64,000 nucleotides of DNA from Malurus cyaneus samueli (GCA_009741485.1 CM019218.1:41645894-41709893), one strand, 5' to 3'; numbered from the stretch's first letter, positions 46,501 to 60,800 are shown. Notes: generated by a model from the letters alone, not told the origin. A program made the numbers and translations.

Positions 46501-49500
46501 GGCAGCCAGTTGTCCATTTTACTGGGTAGCGCAGGGGTCCTTTAAGGGGCTGGTTCCTGCTCTGCTGCAGATTGCTCAGCACGGCAGTGCAAGAGCGGCT
46601 GTGTGGTGGAAGGCAGATACCTAGAATGGGCAAGATACTCCTGTGTGCTGAGAGTAGCAACCTTGGTTGGTTTGCTACCATGCACTCTCTCGTTTGAAGA
46701 GGCAGTGGGTATTTCTGAAGCGAGTATTCAGACGGGCGTGCTTGCTCTGATTTTCAAGGTGGGGAGGTGCCCTCCGCAGATGTGGGTTTGCTTAGACACC
46801 CTCAGCTGAGGTATTTGTAGAGGAACTGGTGTAGAATTGTTCTCCCTAAGTGTCTGCTCGAGTGCCAGTCACACTTGCTGGCTCCGCATCCCACCGGGTT
46901 GCTCCTGCGTGTGCCATCCCCCTCTGCACTGCAGAAGAGCTAAATCGGGATTGGAAGAAAGCTGGCAAGAAGCCTGGATGTTCCTAGAAAGATATTGATT
47001 GCCCTGGACAGTTCGGGGTTGTTCCTTTTGTTTTCCTGGCTCTCGTCACAGGGTCGGCCTCGTTTGGGGCGGCAGCTCGCTGGAGGATGGAGAAACAGTG
47101 CCGGCTTTGCGGGCTGAGGCTGGAGCGGAGCCATCCCAGCCCGCCTCTCTCAAGTGTTAAGTCTGAAGCAGCCTGCCTGGTAATTCCATTAATGAGAGCC
47201 TAGTGCCAGAGAGATAAATGTAATTCCAGGGTAAAGCTGGCGCTCGGGCTCAAACGGAGAGGATTTGCTGGTTCTCCCGGGTGCACTGCTATGAGTAATG
47301 TACTCCAGTATTACCCACAGATGATGTTTAAAGTCTACATGTCACTGCAAAGATTGGGCAGTGGTAAAAAATTTGCTGCTAAATCTGCATGCGAGGAAAT
47401 CCTTAGCTCCCATTGCCTCTTTGCAATGGGTTTTACTGGGAATAAAAGTTCCCTGCTTGACTCCTGACATGCAAAGTGGCACCACGCTAAGCAGGTGGCT
47501 GATCCAGGAGACAGCTGGCTATGGACTATAGCCAGACGAGCTGTCTGTGTATAATCAATGCAGAGCAGAAATTGTATACCCCGTATGTCACATCAAGAAG
47601 CTTGCAAGCACCTCAGTCAACCACCACAAGTGCAAATAGCACAAGTTTCTATAGTTTTGGTGATGTGATCCATGCTTGAATTCTGAGCTTACTGTCCTGG
47701 CCAGCTGTTTTCTCAGTTTGATTTCTTTCTGAAATTTTTTTTTGATTTCTCACTTTCCATAGTCTGATTTGCAGACCACATCTTCCAGTTTGCAGTTATA
47801 TAATACCCTTGTGGTACCATCATCAAGTCTTGTGTTGGGATGTTGTTAACTGGGAAATTTTTAGCTTTCCTTGTGGCTTGAATCCTGGAAATCAAACACA
47901 GGAGCCAGCACGATTCAGCTTTCTTCAGAGGAGCTTCCCGTGTCGCAGGCTGCAGCCAAGCAGTTATGTCCAATAGGGTGAGAGCTCTTGACACCAGTGA
48001 ACCCCAGTGCTATGGTAGCCCAAAATTCAAGCAAACATATCACTTGCCTCATATTTTGAAGCTCAGTAAAGGATTTTCCTAGTGGGAAACTTCTTGTCAT
48101 CAGTTCAAGATGGGGGAAAAAAGGTCCATGAAGAGGAAGCAGGTGCTGGGGATGCTCAGCCCCTCATGTGTCTCCATCACTGCAACTTTGCCTGAGTGTT
48201 CAGCAGTACACATCTGATCTCCTTAGTTAGGACTCAGGTCCCTGCTGGCATCCTGACAAGAGAATTAAAGCCAGCTTGCTCAAAATGCTTGTTTTGTTGG
48301 TGTAGTGAGCAGCTTGCCTTGCTTCTGCTCTAAGAGGTGTGGGGTAGAGTGGCTGGCTCGTTGAACCAAGCGAGGTGCATGCTTTGCTGGTGACCTAGCA
48401 GCAGCTGGGACAGCCATCCTAAGCCTGCAGCCTGCTCCCACATCTCTTACTTCTCTTTGCAGCAGCTGTGCAGACATGCCTGCCTTCTTCATACACATGT
48501 AGTGGGTCAGTTAACTCACCAGAAATCAGAATCAAAAGCAGATTGCCATGAGTTTTTAAATCTCCTGCCTCCATTTGCCTTCAGTTTTGTTCATTAATCA
48601 GTGAAGGTCATGCATGCAAGAGCCACATCTGCCACTCACCACCACCGTGGCAGGATGTTGGGGGATGCAAATATTAGCCTGAGCTATTGCAGTTGCTTTT
48701 TTTTTTTAAAGTTTCTCCGTTTTCATCACAGATGACTACGTAAGTTTTAGGTTAGTAGTGTGGTTTTCTCATCCCAAGTTAAAATTTTTGAGTGTCTCCT
48801 TTTAAATATCTGACATCTGATTTGGGCTTGAGCGGAGCAAAGTTGCACAGATAGTGAATTGTGTGTCTTGTCAAACATTTCAATACAGAGTAGGTGCAGG
48901 AGCAGGTGGAAAATGACCTGCATATTTGGAAATTCAGTTGCTTGAAAAATTGTCTTTGTGGTGTCTTGTTCTTACAGTATCTCTCTTCACTCTCCCTTCT
49001 ATTCCATGATTCAAAAGTGATCATGAGAGTCTTGATACATGATAAGGGGGACTTACCAGAAAGGATGTAACGTGTTCATTCCTCTGGTGGTCACAAAGTG
49101 GGTAAGAAGCGTTACCCGTGCTGTTCCTTGCTGCTTATGATGCTAACCAGATAAAGTTACTGAAATTATTTCAAAGCCTCACTATCTGCTTTGCTCCCTG
49201 ACTTGCTGCATGAGTTTCACCTGTGTATGCCTTGCAAGGCATTGATTTGTTAGATGGCTCTTGTGACTTTGGTGCCCGGATAAGCCACCTTGTTGCTGCA
49301 CAGTCTAGGTGGCCTGGCATTGGAATTTTTCTTTTCCCTGCAAGCTGAGGAGCTCTGCCCCAAGTCCCTGCTGCTGGGAGGTGGCATGCAGGCAATTGGA
49401 AGGTCCCTGGCATGAACATTGGATGTGTTATGTGATGACTTTTGTGTCCTGCCTCACATCAGCTCTGTGGTTACACCAAGATGCAGCTGACTTCTGAAGC

Positions 49501-51535
49501 TCTTCTCGGTAAAAATTGACCTGAATTGATCCATTGTGGTCTGTTTATTTTTTTAAAACGTCAGATAAACTTCAGAATTCTGCAGAGGTGAAAGCATGAG
49601 CTTTATTATAAGGCCCATGCTTTTCTTAAGGATGCTTTGTGATATTTTGGAGGTCTGCATTGGAACGGTTATCATGAAAAGTGGAAAACAGGTCAGTTAG
49701 AGATGTGTAGCTGGTTAATTGATTTAAATGCCATAGAAACTCAATTTGAGTAACTTTGTGCTTTTTCTGGTAGGGAAAAAAAAGAGCTATGTTAAATGGA
49801 GAATCAGCTCTGGTTATTTTTTGTGAAAGGTGTTTAAAGGTGACTCAAATGTGAGGTTTTAAACTGTGCTTGTCTGTTCGTGTTGAGAGCTGGTGGAATT
49901 GGTGGTTTCAGTGGGAGCACGCAGCAGCTATCGAAGGCAAGGGCTGCCTGTGGGCCCTGGGGCGGGATCCTGTGTGACTAATGCTGTGTAACTCAGAAAA
50001 ACAAAGCAGGATTAGCTCTGCCTCCTTCCCCTCTGTAAGGAGCTAGAGGTGGCGAGCTCCAGCAGACTGCTGCTGAGTTGCTTGGATAGGACCTCTGGGC
50101 AAACTGATGGATTGGCTCCCTCCACTCAGTGAAGCTTTATGGCATGTACTTTTTAGGTGGGGACTGTGCCTCTTGCTGGTTTTGGAAGTGAGGTGACTGG
50201 CTGAGATCTGAAGGCTTGTGCTGGCAGCCCCTCTCATACCCTGAGTTGCATCTGCTGCAAGCCCTCCATCCACACCTGTGCCAGAGGATAAGCAGAATTG
50301 GGGTGGAGGAGCTTCAAGCTTCCCAGCCTGCGGGGACCATGCAGGGCCGCATTGTGCTCCTCCCTCTGCACTTCTGGTGCTGTTGAAGGTGGTCACATGT
50401 CAGGATGGCTTAGAGTTTGAGCCTGTGCTTCTACTTTTCCATCATTATTTTCCAGGGTTTTTCTGCAAGGAATTGGAAAATCCCCTCTATGTGCTGCCGT
50501 GACAGCCTTAGAAATATCCAGATGGATTTGAACTTTGGTGCTGCAGAGGGCTTTGCGTATTTATTTTCAGCTTCCTGCTGTCTGCTTTGCTTAAGAGCTT
50601 TTGCTAGATCCTTTGCATATGCTTGTCCTTGCTCCTCTGCTCCTGGAAACCATTTGAGAACACCCTTCAGCTATGACAAAACACAACACCCTTCCCTGCC
50701 CCCACCCCTCCCAAAAAATATCCTCAAAGCTCTTGGAGGAATTTTGTTTTACCACTGTTCTTTGGTAAGCTGCAAAGCTTGCATAGCTGTGGTGTGTTGC
50801 TCTTTGGGTGCATCAGCCTTGTTTGGAGACCTCAGAGAGCAAATCACCAGGCTGTTTTGGATGGGTCTTTAGAAAAAGAAGTGAATGAGCATGCTCAGCA
50901 GTGAATGGAGCTATTAAATTGATTTTACTTGACTTACCCCTGTGCAAAGACAAAGTTATGATGGGTTGCAGCCTCATCTGTGTTTCCACATGTATCACTC
51001 TGCCATCTTTCTGAGGTCATGTTTCTTATCAGCTAGCTAATTTCAGGCTGTTCTCCTGCCAGAAATCCTTCCCCTGTACTTTCTTATTTCTGAAATGGCT
51101 TCTAGTTGGATCAAGCAAATAATGGTTGCTACCTTGAGGGTAGAGATGTGTAGAAGGGGGAGGAGGGAAAAGGCAGGACTGTCTGTTTTGGCAGCAGAAG
51201 GTAGTTTTGGATCAGTTAAGCTGCTGAGCATGTGGGAGAAGGCATGGCTTGCTGAAAGGCAGCGGTGTAGCCCCTGGTAGAACCCTGCTTCTGCTGCAGT
51301 TTCCTTCCATGTAAAAGAGTAGTAAGGATTGCCAAGTGTGTTAATATTTCTGGGAGGCTACATGTTGGTGGAGTTCTTTGAGGGACACTGCTGACTGCTG
51401 GCTTCATGTACACCCTGCAAGGGTTTGGCTACCCAGTTAACACAGGGAAGGCTTCCCTCTGGGACGACTTTGAGCGCAGCTTTTAAATAAAACTTTCTGC
51501 TGAACATATCAAGGAAAATATTAGATTCAATACGA

Positions 51536-51726
51536 GGGAGAATTTTTCTGGGATGAGGGTGGTGAGGCTCTGGAACAGGTTGCCCCCAGAAGTTGTGGAT
51601 GCCCCATCTTTGGAAACATTCCAGGACAGGTTGGATGGGGCTTTGAGCAACCTGGTCTAGTGGAAGGGCCAGGGGTTGGACTATATGATCTTTCAAATGT
51701 CCCTTCCAACCCAAATGACTCTGTTT
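51536..51726 (+). mobile_element. CR1 retrotransposon fragment
   Basis: It carries agggtggtgaggctctggaacagg, ttgcccccagaagttgtggatgcccc, gagcaacctggtctagtgg, ggttggactatatgatcttt and cccttccaacccaaatgactctg in CR1 order. It belongs to the subgroup with the GAGCAACCTGGTCTAGTGG block and is truncated at the 5' end. Confidence 0.92.
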
Positions 51727-52333
51727 TTTTGATTTCTCTGCTTAATTACACTGCAGATCAGGGCCTGATGTGTTAGTGCCTCTCTGCAAGGGACAGATTC
51801 TGCTATCCTGTTCTCCTCTAGCCATAAGCCTGGGGGTAGGTGTATCTTCCTGACTTGATAAAAACCCTTATCTGACCCTCTCAGGCTGAAAAGACATTGT
51901 ATTAGATGCTTGTTGCAAGTGTGTTGTCACCTTGAGGATGACTTCTCAGGGCCTAGCGACTGTGGCAGCCCTCTTCTGGTGAAGTCTGAGGAGTTCATCA
52001 CATGTACCTGAGTCCAATGGGGTTGTGCATCTTCCTCCTAAAGGCAATGCATTTGGCCTTGATGTTGGTTATGGGGAGGCCACAGCTGTTTGTCTGAGCT
52101 GGAAAGTGCTGATTTTGGAAGATTATCACAGGACAGGGGGAGAAAATTAGCATAAGCCTCTTAAAGAAAACGTAATTAATTTTCAGAGGTGTCAGGAAAC
52201 ACCTCATCTCCATATTTAGGCTTTAAAGTAGGGTTCTTTTTATGTATCTGCTTGTGACAGGGGCATTAGCAAAGCTGCACAATCAGGCTTAGGCTCTAGT
52301 AGGTCCTCCAAGGTCACGTGCCTGCTCTTTTGG

Positions 52334-52359
52334 CCAGTGCCACCCTCCAGTGCCACCCT
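52334..52359. repeat. 13-bp tandem duplication
   Basis: CCAGTGCCACCCT occurs twice in succession. Confidence 0.9.
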
Positions 52360-54674
52360 CCTGCTTCTGGTGTGGGGTACTTCTGGCCATTCTTGCTATG
52401 CAGAACCATCCTATTCCTCTGCCCCATCATTTTTTTTTTTTGTATTCTTCGTTCCTGCTCTGGAGATGTTTCCTTCTCCCTTGAGGCCACCTGGTATCAC
52501 TCAGTCTTCTGCTGCCTTGCTTCATAACCTGTTTATAAGCTCTGGTGAATCTTTGTTTGCTGCATTAGTTGAAGTAAAAGGTTATTGTGTTTGTGCAGTA
52601 CTGCTTCAGTCTGCAACAAGCAATGAGTTATCTTGTCTCAGCCAAGGACAGAGAGGGTCTGCTGGGGTGGTACCACTGAGAAATGCATATTTTGATGGAC
52701 AGGTTGGAGCAGCAGGAAGGGGTTTGGCTGTCATGAGTGTGTCATCCATGCTCCGCATTGCCTGGAGCCTGGTCATGTCTTGGGGAGGAGCAGCTCTGGG
52801 ACAAGTGACTCTGCTGGGCACTGCAAGAAGGAAGTTTGGGAACCAAGAGGGAGGCTGGGCAGTCTGATTCCCTGGCACATTTGTCTGCTGTGAGACAAAA
52901 TACTTCGTCTGAGAGCTTCAGTTGCTTGGGGAAGGCAAGGCCAGGCCACCTTCATATGGTTTTGATTAAATCCAGCAGCACTTAAGGAAGCTTCAGGCAT
53001 CTCTGTTTGCCTTGTGAGGCGAGGCAAGGATTTTGAACTTTGCCAGTGATGTTTTTGCAGCATTGTCTAAGAGAAGGAATCGTGTTGAGAAAATTGTTAA
53101 AGGAAAAAGGAACAGGAGGAGGAAGAGAGAAAAGGTGATCTGCATTGCAGCTGTGTTGATACTCCTCAGGTGCTGAGCCCTGGTGCAGGCATGGGACAGT
53201 ACCAGGGCAGATCAAGTTCTACAGAGCTAATGCAGTCCCCCTTCAAATTAAAGCCATATGAAGCTAAGGTATGCATTTCTTTGCTTTCCATTTCTTGCTC
53301 ACCTTTATATATAAGCCGCTGCTGAAGATTATTGGCCAGGTTGGATTTTCCTGTTATTTCTGTCCTTGTAGAACTGCTGCACACTGTTCATTTACTGACT
53401 TCAAAAGAACAGAAGAAGACCCTCCCAGAGGTACATAACAGGAGTAAATAACTCTTGTGTTTTGGCCAATGTAGAGCAACAGTGTGATGGAAAATTTGTG
53501 ATTGAAGCTGGAGTCCAAGGTCTGTGCTTTGGACTTGTGGCTTTCAGCATTGTTTTCATCTTTAGAAATGTCTTCAGCTCTTCCATAATGGGAAAGGAGA
53601 AAGGGGAGAATGAGTGGGGGAAACTATGAATGGATTACACTTTTTCTCAGTTCTTTAAATACCAGCTGGCAATGACTGAGGTCTCTGAATCACGTGCAGA
53701 GGCTGGGGAAAGCAAGCAAGTAGTTTTCTCTCAGTCCAAGGTAAACTGATATGCTTTATACGTTTGCTCACAGTACGTAATGAGGTCCAGTTGGCAGGAA
53801 ATACATGAGACATCATCAGGCTGATTCTGTACCTTCCTCTTGCTGGTTTGATGTTTTGACTAGAGAAGTTTTCTCACTCTGTTTCCTTACCTCCCTCAGC
53901 TTCCAGATCCTCTCTATGTTACAGTGTGTTTGAGAATGGTCCCTCATCCATGTTCCTTGCTATCCCCAAACAATTACATGAACAGGGCAGGAAAAGTAAA
54001 ACTGCATTAGATGCGGTGACCTTTGCTTCAGTTGTGTCATCAGAAAAACATCTCCATGTGGCTGCTTAGACTTGTTTCCAGTAAAACATTTCTGCTATCT
54101 TTTCTTTGGCATGCAGCAGGCACTTCAAATGCCCGAAGTGAGTTTTTGCAGCCCGCAGAGGTGTCACAGCTCTTGCTCAGTGCTGGTTAAATGTGTTTTG
54201 TGTGACTAAGGTACAAAAGATTTATATAGCAAGCAGTGGAAAAGATTAAGCGATTTGTATTATGAAACTGTAATAATGAATCAATAATAATGATGATGAC
54301 CAAAAAAATGGAAGCAGACTGGCTCTGACATCACATGGGATTTGCCTCCTCTGCAAACCAGAAGAAATTGCACAGGAGCAGATCTTCAGCAGCATCTCAG
54401 AGAGAGCAGAAGGGGTGTTGTGCTGGTGACCTCTTCCAACCCATTTACCAGCTTCTTTTCTGCCCCTGCTCTTAGATGTGGTCTTCAGTGCATTGGCTGT
54501 TGAGGGGGCTTTACTGGATGAACAGCCTTGGTTTGGGACTCATCATCTTGCCTTTTACTTTGGCTTCCATCTGTGATTTTGGAGAAGTCTGCTGACAGCC
54601 TCATGCCATATAACTCTGCTGTGGTGCCCGGGCTAGACAGGAGTGTGTTCAGGGCAGGGATTTAACACCCCGAT

Positions 54675-54684
54675 TCTCGCGAGA
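54675..54684. promoter_or_regulatory. TCTCGCGAGA palindrome outside a CpG island
   Basis: This is an exact copy of the element found in the 43.35-kb promoter, in an otherwise AT-rich, CpG-poor neighbourhood, 80 bp upstream of the candidate signal-peptide exon. The sequence is known as a BANP/ZBTB33-type promoter element. Function here is inferred. Confidence 0.5.
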
Positions 54685-54765
54685 TTGTTTTGTTCTGACA
54701 TACTTCCCTCTCATGAGCCAGCTTTTATTTATGTCACTAATTACTATTCTCTCCAATGCTTACAG

Positions 54766-54847
54766 GATTTGCCCGTTCCTGTATGCCGATGGGAATTGTG
54801 TTCTGGCTCCTTGTCAGTGCTGTAGGAGAAGCTGATGCCCCAAACAG
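54766..54847 (+). CDS. Candidate signal-peptide exon of a rightward gene
   Basis: An 82-base segment lies between an acceptor (ctctccaatgcttacag) and a strong donor (CAG|GTATGT). From the ATG at 54,783 it encodes MPMGIVFWLLVSAVGEADAP and one further Asn before ending in phase 2. That is a short N-terminus, a hydrophobic IVFWLLVSAV core and a small-residue cleavage region, as expected for a secretory signal. The first ATG has weak Kozak context and the second, two codons on, is little better. The next exon would lie more than 9 kb away, beyond the window. I do not recognise the protein. It could be the first coding exon of the gene whose promoter is at 43.4 kb, or of a shorter transcript starting near 54.68 kb. 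Confidence 0.45.
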
Positions 54848-57800
54848 GTATGTTTGTCATGCTCCTGTTGAGGGGAAGAAGGGCTGTATGTGGCCAAGGG
54901 TGAAATGTGTGCAGGGTTTGCCTGATGGGTATGGAATAGATCCTGTGGTGCAGGAGTGATATCTGTTCTGCAGTGAGTAGGTATGTTTTCCATCCAAAGG
55001 TTTTGTGAAATCACCCAGGCAGAAGATAAGTTTGCATTTAGCCTTGCTGACGGCCCTCTGAGGAGAGGGAAAACAGCATTGCTGCAGAGCAGCTCCTGGG
55101 AGGCCTTGCTCCTTGCTAGCACAGGCACTGCCTTTTCCTTCCCAGAGTACCAGCTGGGGAATCCCAGCCGAGCTTGCGGCTGCGCAGGCAGCTGCTGCGT
55201 CCTCCTGCTCAGCTGGCCTTTGGCAGCTCCCCGTAGCGTTCATCCGCCTGCGTCCTGAGCGGGGTGGGGGGGAGCTGTGTGCATGTTGTATCCAACCATG
55301 AACAAATCTGCTGTTGTTTTCTCAATGTATGGCAAGAACAGCCTGTAGCAGCTTATTCCTCCCTGGATGATTACTGCTCTGCTCTGCCACTGATTGCTCT
55401 CTGGAGCAGTGGAGTAGTGCATCGCCTGAGCTGCCCTGTGCATCCTTTTGCCTGAGTTATTTGGTTTGTTATTGCTTTAAGGCATCAGTGCTCAAATGAA
55501 AAATCTAATATGTGCTCTTTGCAACTGTTTGACATTCCAAGTGCATTGCCTGACTTAGCTGAAGTCCCTGCAATGCCAAACAAGCTTTCGGTGATGCCCC
55601 TTGCTGTGCTATCAGCAGGTCTGCTTGCATCTTGATTTCAATTTCTGCATTACATTGAGGAGGGGAAAATACAGGGCCAGGTTGCAGTTTACTATTATAT
55701 TATCTGGAATTGTGTTCCCAGCTGATCAGAGGTGTGTGTGCAACCACTGGAATTGGAGTGGAATATTTTGCCATCTGTTGTTGCTCTGGGGCAGTCTGAA
55801 AAGCGGGTGGATGATCCTTCTGTGGGAGTGTTAATGGACAAAGAGGGATTGGCCTGGCATGCTGAACTTGAACCTTCAGCTTGCCCTAGGAGCTTAGAGA
55901 GCAAAAGCTCCTTCTGCAAATTGTCCATCCTTGATGGATCTCATCAAAGTAGCATTGCCTTGCATTTGGCTTGCCTGAATGGCCTATTTGATTGTATAAG
56001 GATATAACCATAACTTGCTGCATAAAGCTTTCTTGGTCCCTAAAAAAGTGAAATGGATTTATTATGGAAAGAAATCTTTCTTGAAAACCTGGTTCATCCG
56101 GGACTATCTGGGTGGTGCCGCAGATGTGCTGGAGGTGTAGGAGTCAGGGTGGAGCTGTTTCTACCTAATTCTCCTGTATTTCCCAGCATTTATCACAGCC
56201 TGCAAGCAGACGTGCCCTCCACTTTGGAGCTGAAAGCAGAGCTGGTTAGTAGAGCACTGCCTGTGCTTTCCTTTTCTTCAATTAATTTTCTAGTGTAAAA
56301 GGCCTCTTCTTAAAGGGAGAACCTCAATAAGAAGGGGAACAGCAAAGGTAGGAGTGCCTCCATTTGTGAACAAGCTGTTGCAGGTCTGTCTGAGTCGGGG
56401 GAGCCAGCACTGAGTCAGTGTTCCAGACTTCTGGTGACTCAGGTGGCAATATCCCAGGTTATTCTCTTCTCATGCCTGAATTGCAGCAAATTTCCCGTAA
56501 CAAACTTTGGCCTTCTGCTGTGACCATGCATGACAGTGCTGTGCCATCCTCTCCCTCCCATATGGGTTATGACCAGCTTGGTTTGCTGGGCATGCAGGCA
56601 AATGGTGGTGGTGGCACTTCTCTTCCTGCCACCACAGGTAGAAAGTTGATTTATTTCAGCACCCTCAACCCTACCTCTCTCCTTTCCCTCCTCTGCCCCC
56701 GCCTTGTTTTTTGTTAAGATGGGATAAGGAGTTGCAGCTGTCTATTGAGCTTGATGAGATTGTTATGCAAATCTGGAGGCTGTGTTCTCCTGGCAGATCT
56801 GCCTGCATGTGTTACCCACTACTTCATTGTACTGGAAGGAGATCTATTTTCTGAAGCAAGGTTTATTTTTAGTGAAGACTTCCCCTGTCTAACTGGCAAA
56901 AGTTCAGCATTTGCAGTGGGATTTGCAGAAGAAGCAATTTTGCCAAATCTTCAGACTGGGGGAAGAGAGAGGAAATGTTATATTAGCTAGCAGAAATGCT
57001 AAATCCTGACATGAAAAATAAGTTAGGACGCTGTTGCGAGAGCGTAAGGGTTGGGTAATGCAAGTTGAGAACGGTGTTGTGTTGCTGCAGTGGATAACTC
57101 AGCCTGCATTACTCTTACTTTTCCTTGTGACAACTGCCACAGAGGTTAACCAACAGTGAGTGAGAAGTGCCACTCAGGGGCAGGTGGTTGATGTGACCAA
57201 CCTTTTGGCCTGACCCAGAGCAGTGAATTAGCAAAATCACCTTAACCACAGCATCCATGGGGAAAATTCTGTCCCTGCAATGCATTGCACTGTCCTGTTG
57301 CACTTGCATTTGGGGTCACTGGAGGCTCACCAAAGGTTAAACTTTTTGATGATATAGGATGTATCATGCCCATGTTTGAGTACCCTTGTCAGATATCCTG
57401 AAATTAATAGAGTGGCACATGGGATGTCCTGGGGCAGTGCTACAGCTGTCTCGTCCTCTCTTCCCCAGCTGCTGCTCCAGGGACAAACCATGTCTTCGCA
57501 TGCCTCACTGCTTTCACCAGCTGCTTCTAACCATTCTAGGTCTTGCACTGGTTTCTCACATAAGCAGCAACCTTTCTGGGATGCAGGGATGTTTTCTTCA
57601 TGGTCTTGCATCTTGAATGTTTTCACATTCCTTTTATATAGTCATCTTTGTTACCATTAGCTGATAGTGCTGCAAGCACCAGACATCTAAGGATGACACC
57701 AGAGAGTGGATGACTGTGTTCAAAGCCTTGGTACTTAGTTCTATTAAAAGATGACAATTGATTCCACATGTGGGCATGTAAATGATTTGTTTTCTGCTAA

Positions 57801-60800
57801 TGCAGAGAACTCCCATGACAATTCTGCTATATATAATATTTCACGCCCCACCCCCCGCCCCCCCATAGCAGAAATTGCACAGCAGCTCTGTCATGGTTCC
57901 ATTAAAAAAACAAGGAGAAATCCTTCAGTTCCAATTTTCTTCTGAATGTTTGGCATCCAGAAAAAAGAGAGGAAGTAACACTAGGAATTTAGGTGTATTC
58001 TACATTTGGTCCAAGTGGGTATATGATACCTGCAGGTAATGGACGTGTACTTTTGTGAAAGAGCTGGAGGTGAACCAAAATTTTAAATGCTGTTTCAGTC
58101 ATTGGGGTAGAAGCACCATGAGGATCAAGGTAGGAGCACTCATCAACTGCCTAGAACAGTAACCTTCCTGAAGGAATTAATCTAATTTAACCCGATAAAA
58201 GAATTTAGGCAGTGGAGGAAGTCTCCACCATTTCCTGCCAAGCTTCCTGAAAAGACTAGGAAAAAATAAGTGCCAAAATGACACTCTTCTCTCCATGGGG
58301 GAGGGGGCTTATGTTTTCCTAAGACCTGTTATTATATTTCTGTTAAAAATAATGGGTATTAACTGAAAAATAATCTGTATTAGCTGGTAAATCAGGATTG
58401 TTTTATCTATTTAATTTTCCATAGTTCCCTGGGGACTTCCTGGTTTTTTGCAAATACGCTCTCCATGTGGGATGCAGATGATCTTCTGTGCCCCGGTGTT
58501 CATGCAGCAGTTGGCCCCATGTACCTGATGGTCTGGATGTAGAGACTTCATAAGTTCGAAGCTTTTCCTTGGGGAAAGTTTGTGGGTGGTTGGGTTTTGT
58601 GTTTTTTCCTTACATTGCTAATAATTTCAGGGGAACTCATATCTTATTAGTGCTTTCTCTCCAAAAGCATTTCTCTTCCTCTCTGTCTCTTGCCGCCTGA
58701 GGCTGGCAGAACGCTGATATGTTAGGAAAGCCAGTCTCTGCTTTAAATGGCCTTAAGCATGTCAATATTCAGCTCCATTTCCTCTTACAGCGGCTTGCTA
58801 CAAAATGAGCAGGAATCTCGGGGCATCCCTGGGTCAGCTTTTCTTCTGACCCTCAGGTTAAGGCAAGGAGCATTTTGTTCCAGACGGGTGAGTGCATGGA
58901 GGAGGAGAGTCTATCTCAAGTTTTGAGTACTCTGAGAAAATATTTTTTCTATCAGGGAATTTTTGCTGATATCATTGAACTATGCTTAAAGTATGTGGGC
59001 ATATATTGTAATCTGCTGGCAAGGATACTGTGAAAATTGCTGTCCTGGCTTGGTCCAAAGGTGCATATAAACTGGGGGCTGAGCAGTCTAATTTGACATT
59101 GCATCTGCTCTAGCTTGATCCTGTGCCTTGCAAGTGTGCTGCGTTTTGAGCAGGCTCAGAGCTGCACTTGGCTGGCAGCCTCCAGCCCCAGGTACTGGGG
59201 CAGGTGAGGAGCTGCCATATCGGTGGCTGAATGCTGGAATCCACATCTGCATGGGACAGTGCAGCAGTGCAAATTCCGGCAGTCTCTGGGCTACCTGCAA
59301 CAAAGAACAGAGCTGACTTCAGATTGCTGTTTTAAAAACCTTTGTTTAGTGAAGGTGAATAGTTCTGTGAGCATTCAGTAGTTCGTGCTCACCCAGACCT
59401 CTCAGCACAACTGTGCCCTGCCATGTCCTTAGCTCGGTTTCACAGGCAGAGACCTCAAGCAGTGCTTATGGAAGGTCAGTGTTTGGTCACTGCCTGAATT
59501 GCTGCTTATCCCCAGAGGTGCTTCTGCTATGCTTTGCTCTGTAATTACTTGCCATACATTGTGTCTTCCCCAGCAGCTTTCACTGCACTTTGTGAAGGGG
59601 AAGATAAGGAACTGTGGACAGATGGACATCTGGGAGGACTGCAGGTAGTGGGAAGGGGGAATGGTTTTAGCCCTGGTACTTGCATGCAGCATACTGTCCA
59701 GGTGGATCCCACTGTGATTCTTGATGAAGTTTCCCTTTTCTTGGCTGGCTTATTGGAAAACCCTTTTCACTCCAAGTTTTGTTTGGAAAGAGAGACGCCC
59801 ACACAGATGGTTGCTCTTCAGTTGTCATTCATGTTGGGATTTTTTATGTTCCTTTTTGCATTACCCTCAGGTGAAACCCCGGCTTGCCAAAAAAGCAAAT
59901 CCCAGAATTAGAAAGAAGCTAAGCAGTAAGGATATTCTGCTTCTCTCTAGGCTGGGAATGCAGACTATCTCATATTTTATCAATTCACAAGGGATTGTGT
60001 TGCTTTTTCTTTTTGGCTGAGTTTCCATGTAGTTCACTTGCTTGTTTTCCTCAGAGAAAAGGGACAACTTTCATTAAGGGTGGTTTTGGCTATGTTTTGC
60101 TCCTTGTTTGAGACTGTCTGAGTGGTTCCACTTTTTCCAGACAAATGCTAGTGCTCTTCTTTGGAGTTCCTGCTGGTCTCACCTGATAAGGGTTGGAGTG
60201 TTTTTTCCTCCTGAGTAGCTCTCAGAATTGCTGGATTGATAAGTAATAAATGTTTCTAGGTCTTTGAGATATTGTGGCAGAGGAGAAGGAGGACAATAGC
60301 ATTGCTGGAAAACGTTGGTTTGGTGTGCCCGTGATTTATGAAACTCAAGTTACAGCCTCCTGCTTGAGACGCCTTCCTGGGATCCAGGATACTGTAGATG
60401 GCCCAGTCCATAAAACCTGAGTGGTCTTGCATTGCTCCTGGCCTTTTTGCTGGAGAAAAAGAGCAGAGTTAACTCACAGCTGGCCACTGTGCAGCTGTTG
60501 TTGGACTTCAATCTCCAAGTGCCCTGGAGAGGATGCTGGAGGGTCCCCAACCAGCAGGGGATGAGACTGAGAAAAAAGGTGAAAGTAGCAACCTGAAATG
60601 GCAAAGATTTCTGGTAGGTTTCTAGAACTGTGGCTTGCTGTCCATTTCTTTCTTTATTCATATAACCCTACAAAATTGCTGTGGCAGGGCTGGTGGTAGG
60701 CTTTGGAAGGCTGGAAAGATGCCGGTACAAGGAGGTGGCTACTGCTTACAAGTGTATTAACTCATTCCTGAAATATGCATTTAAAAAAAAAAAAAAAAAA

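Larger units (their letters stand above)
43561..54670 (+). other. Probable long first intron, no exon recognised
   Basis: Eleven kilobases contain no convincing exon on either strand, apart from a CR1 fragment at 51.5 kb and low-complexity runs. Short open frames have no recognisable domain. Reading it as the intron between the 43.4-kb promoter and the 54.77-kb exon is an inference. Confidence 0.4.
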
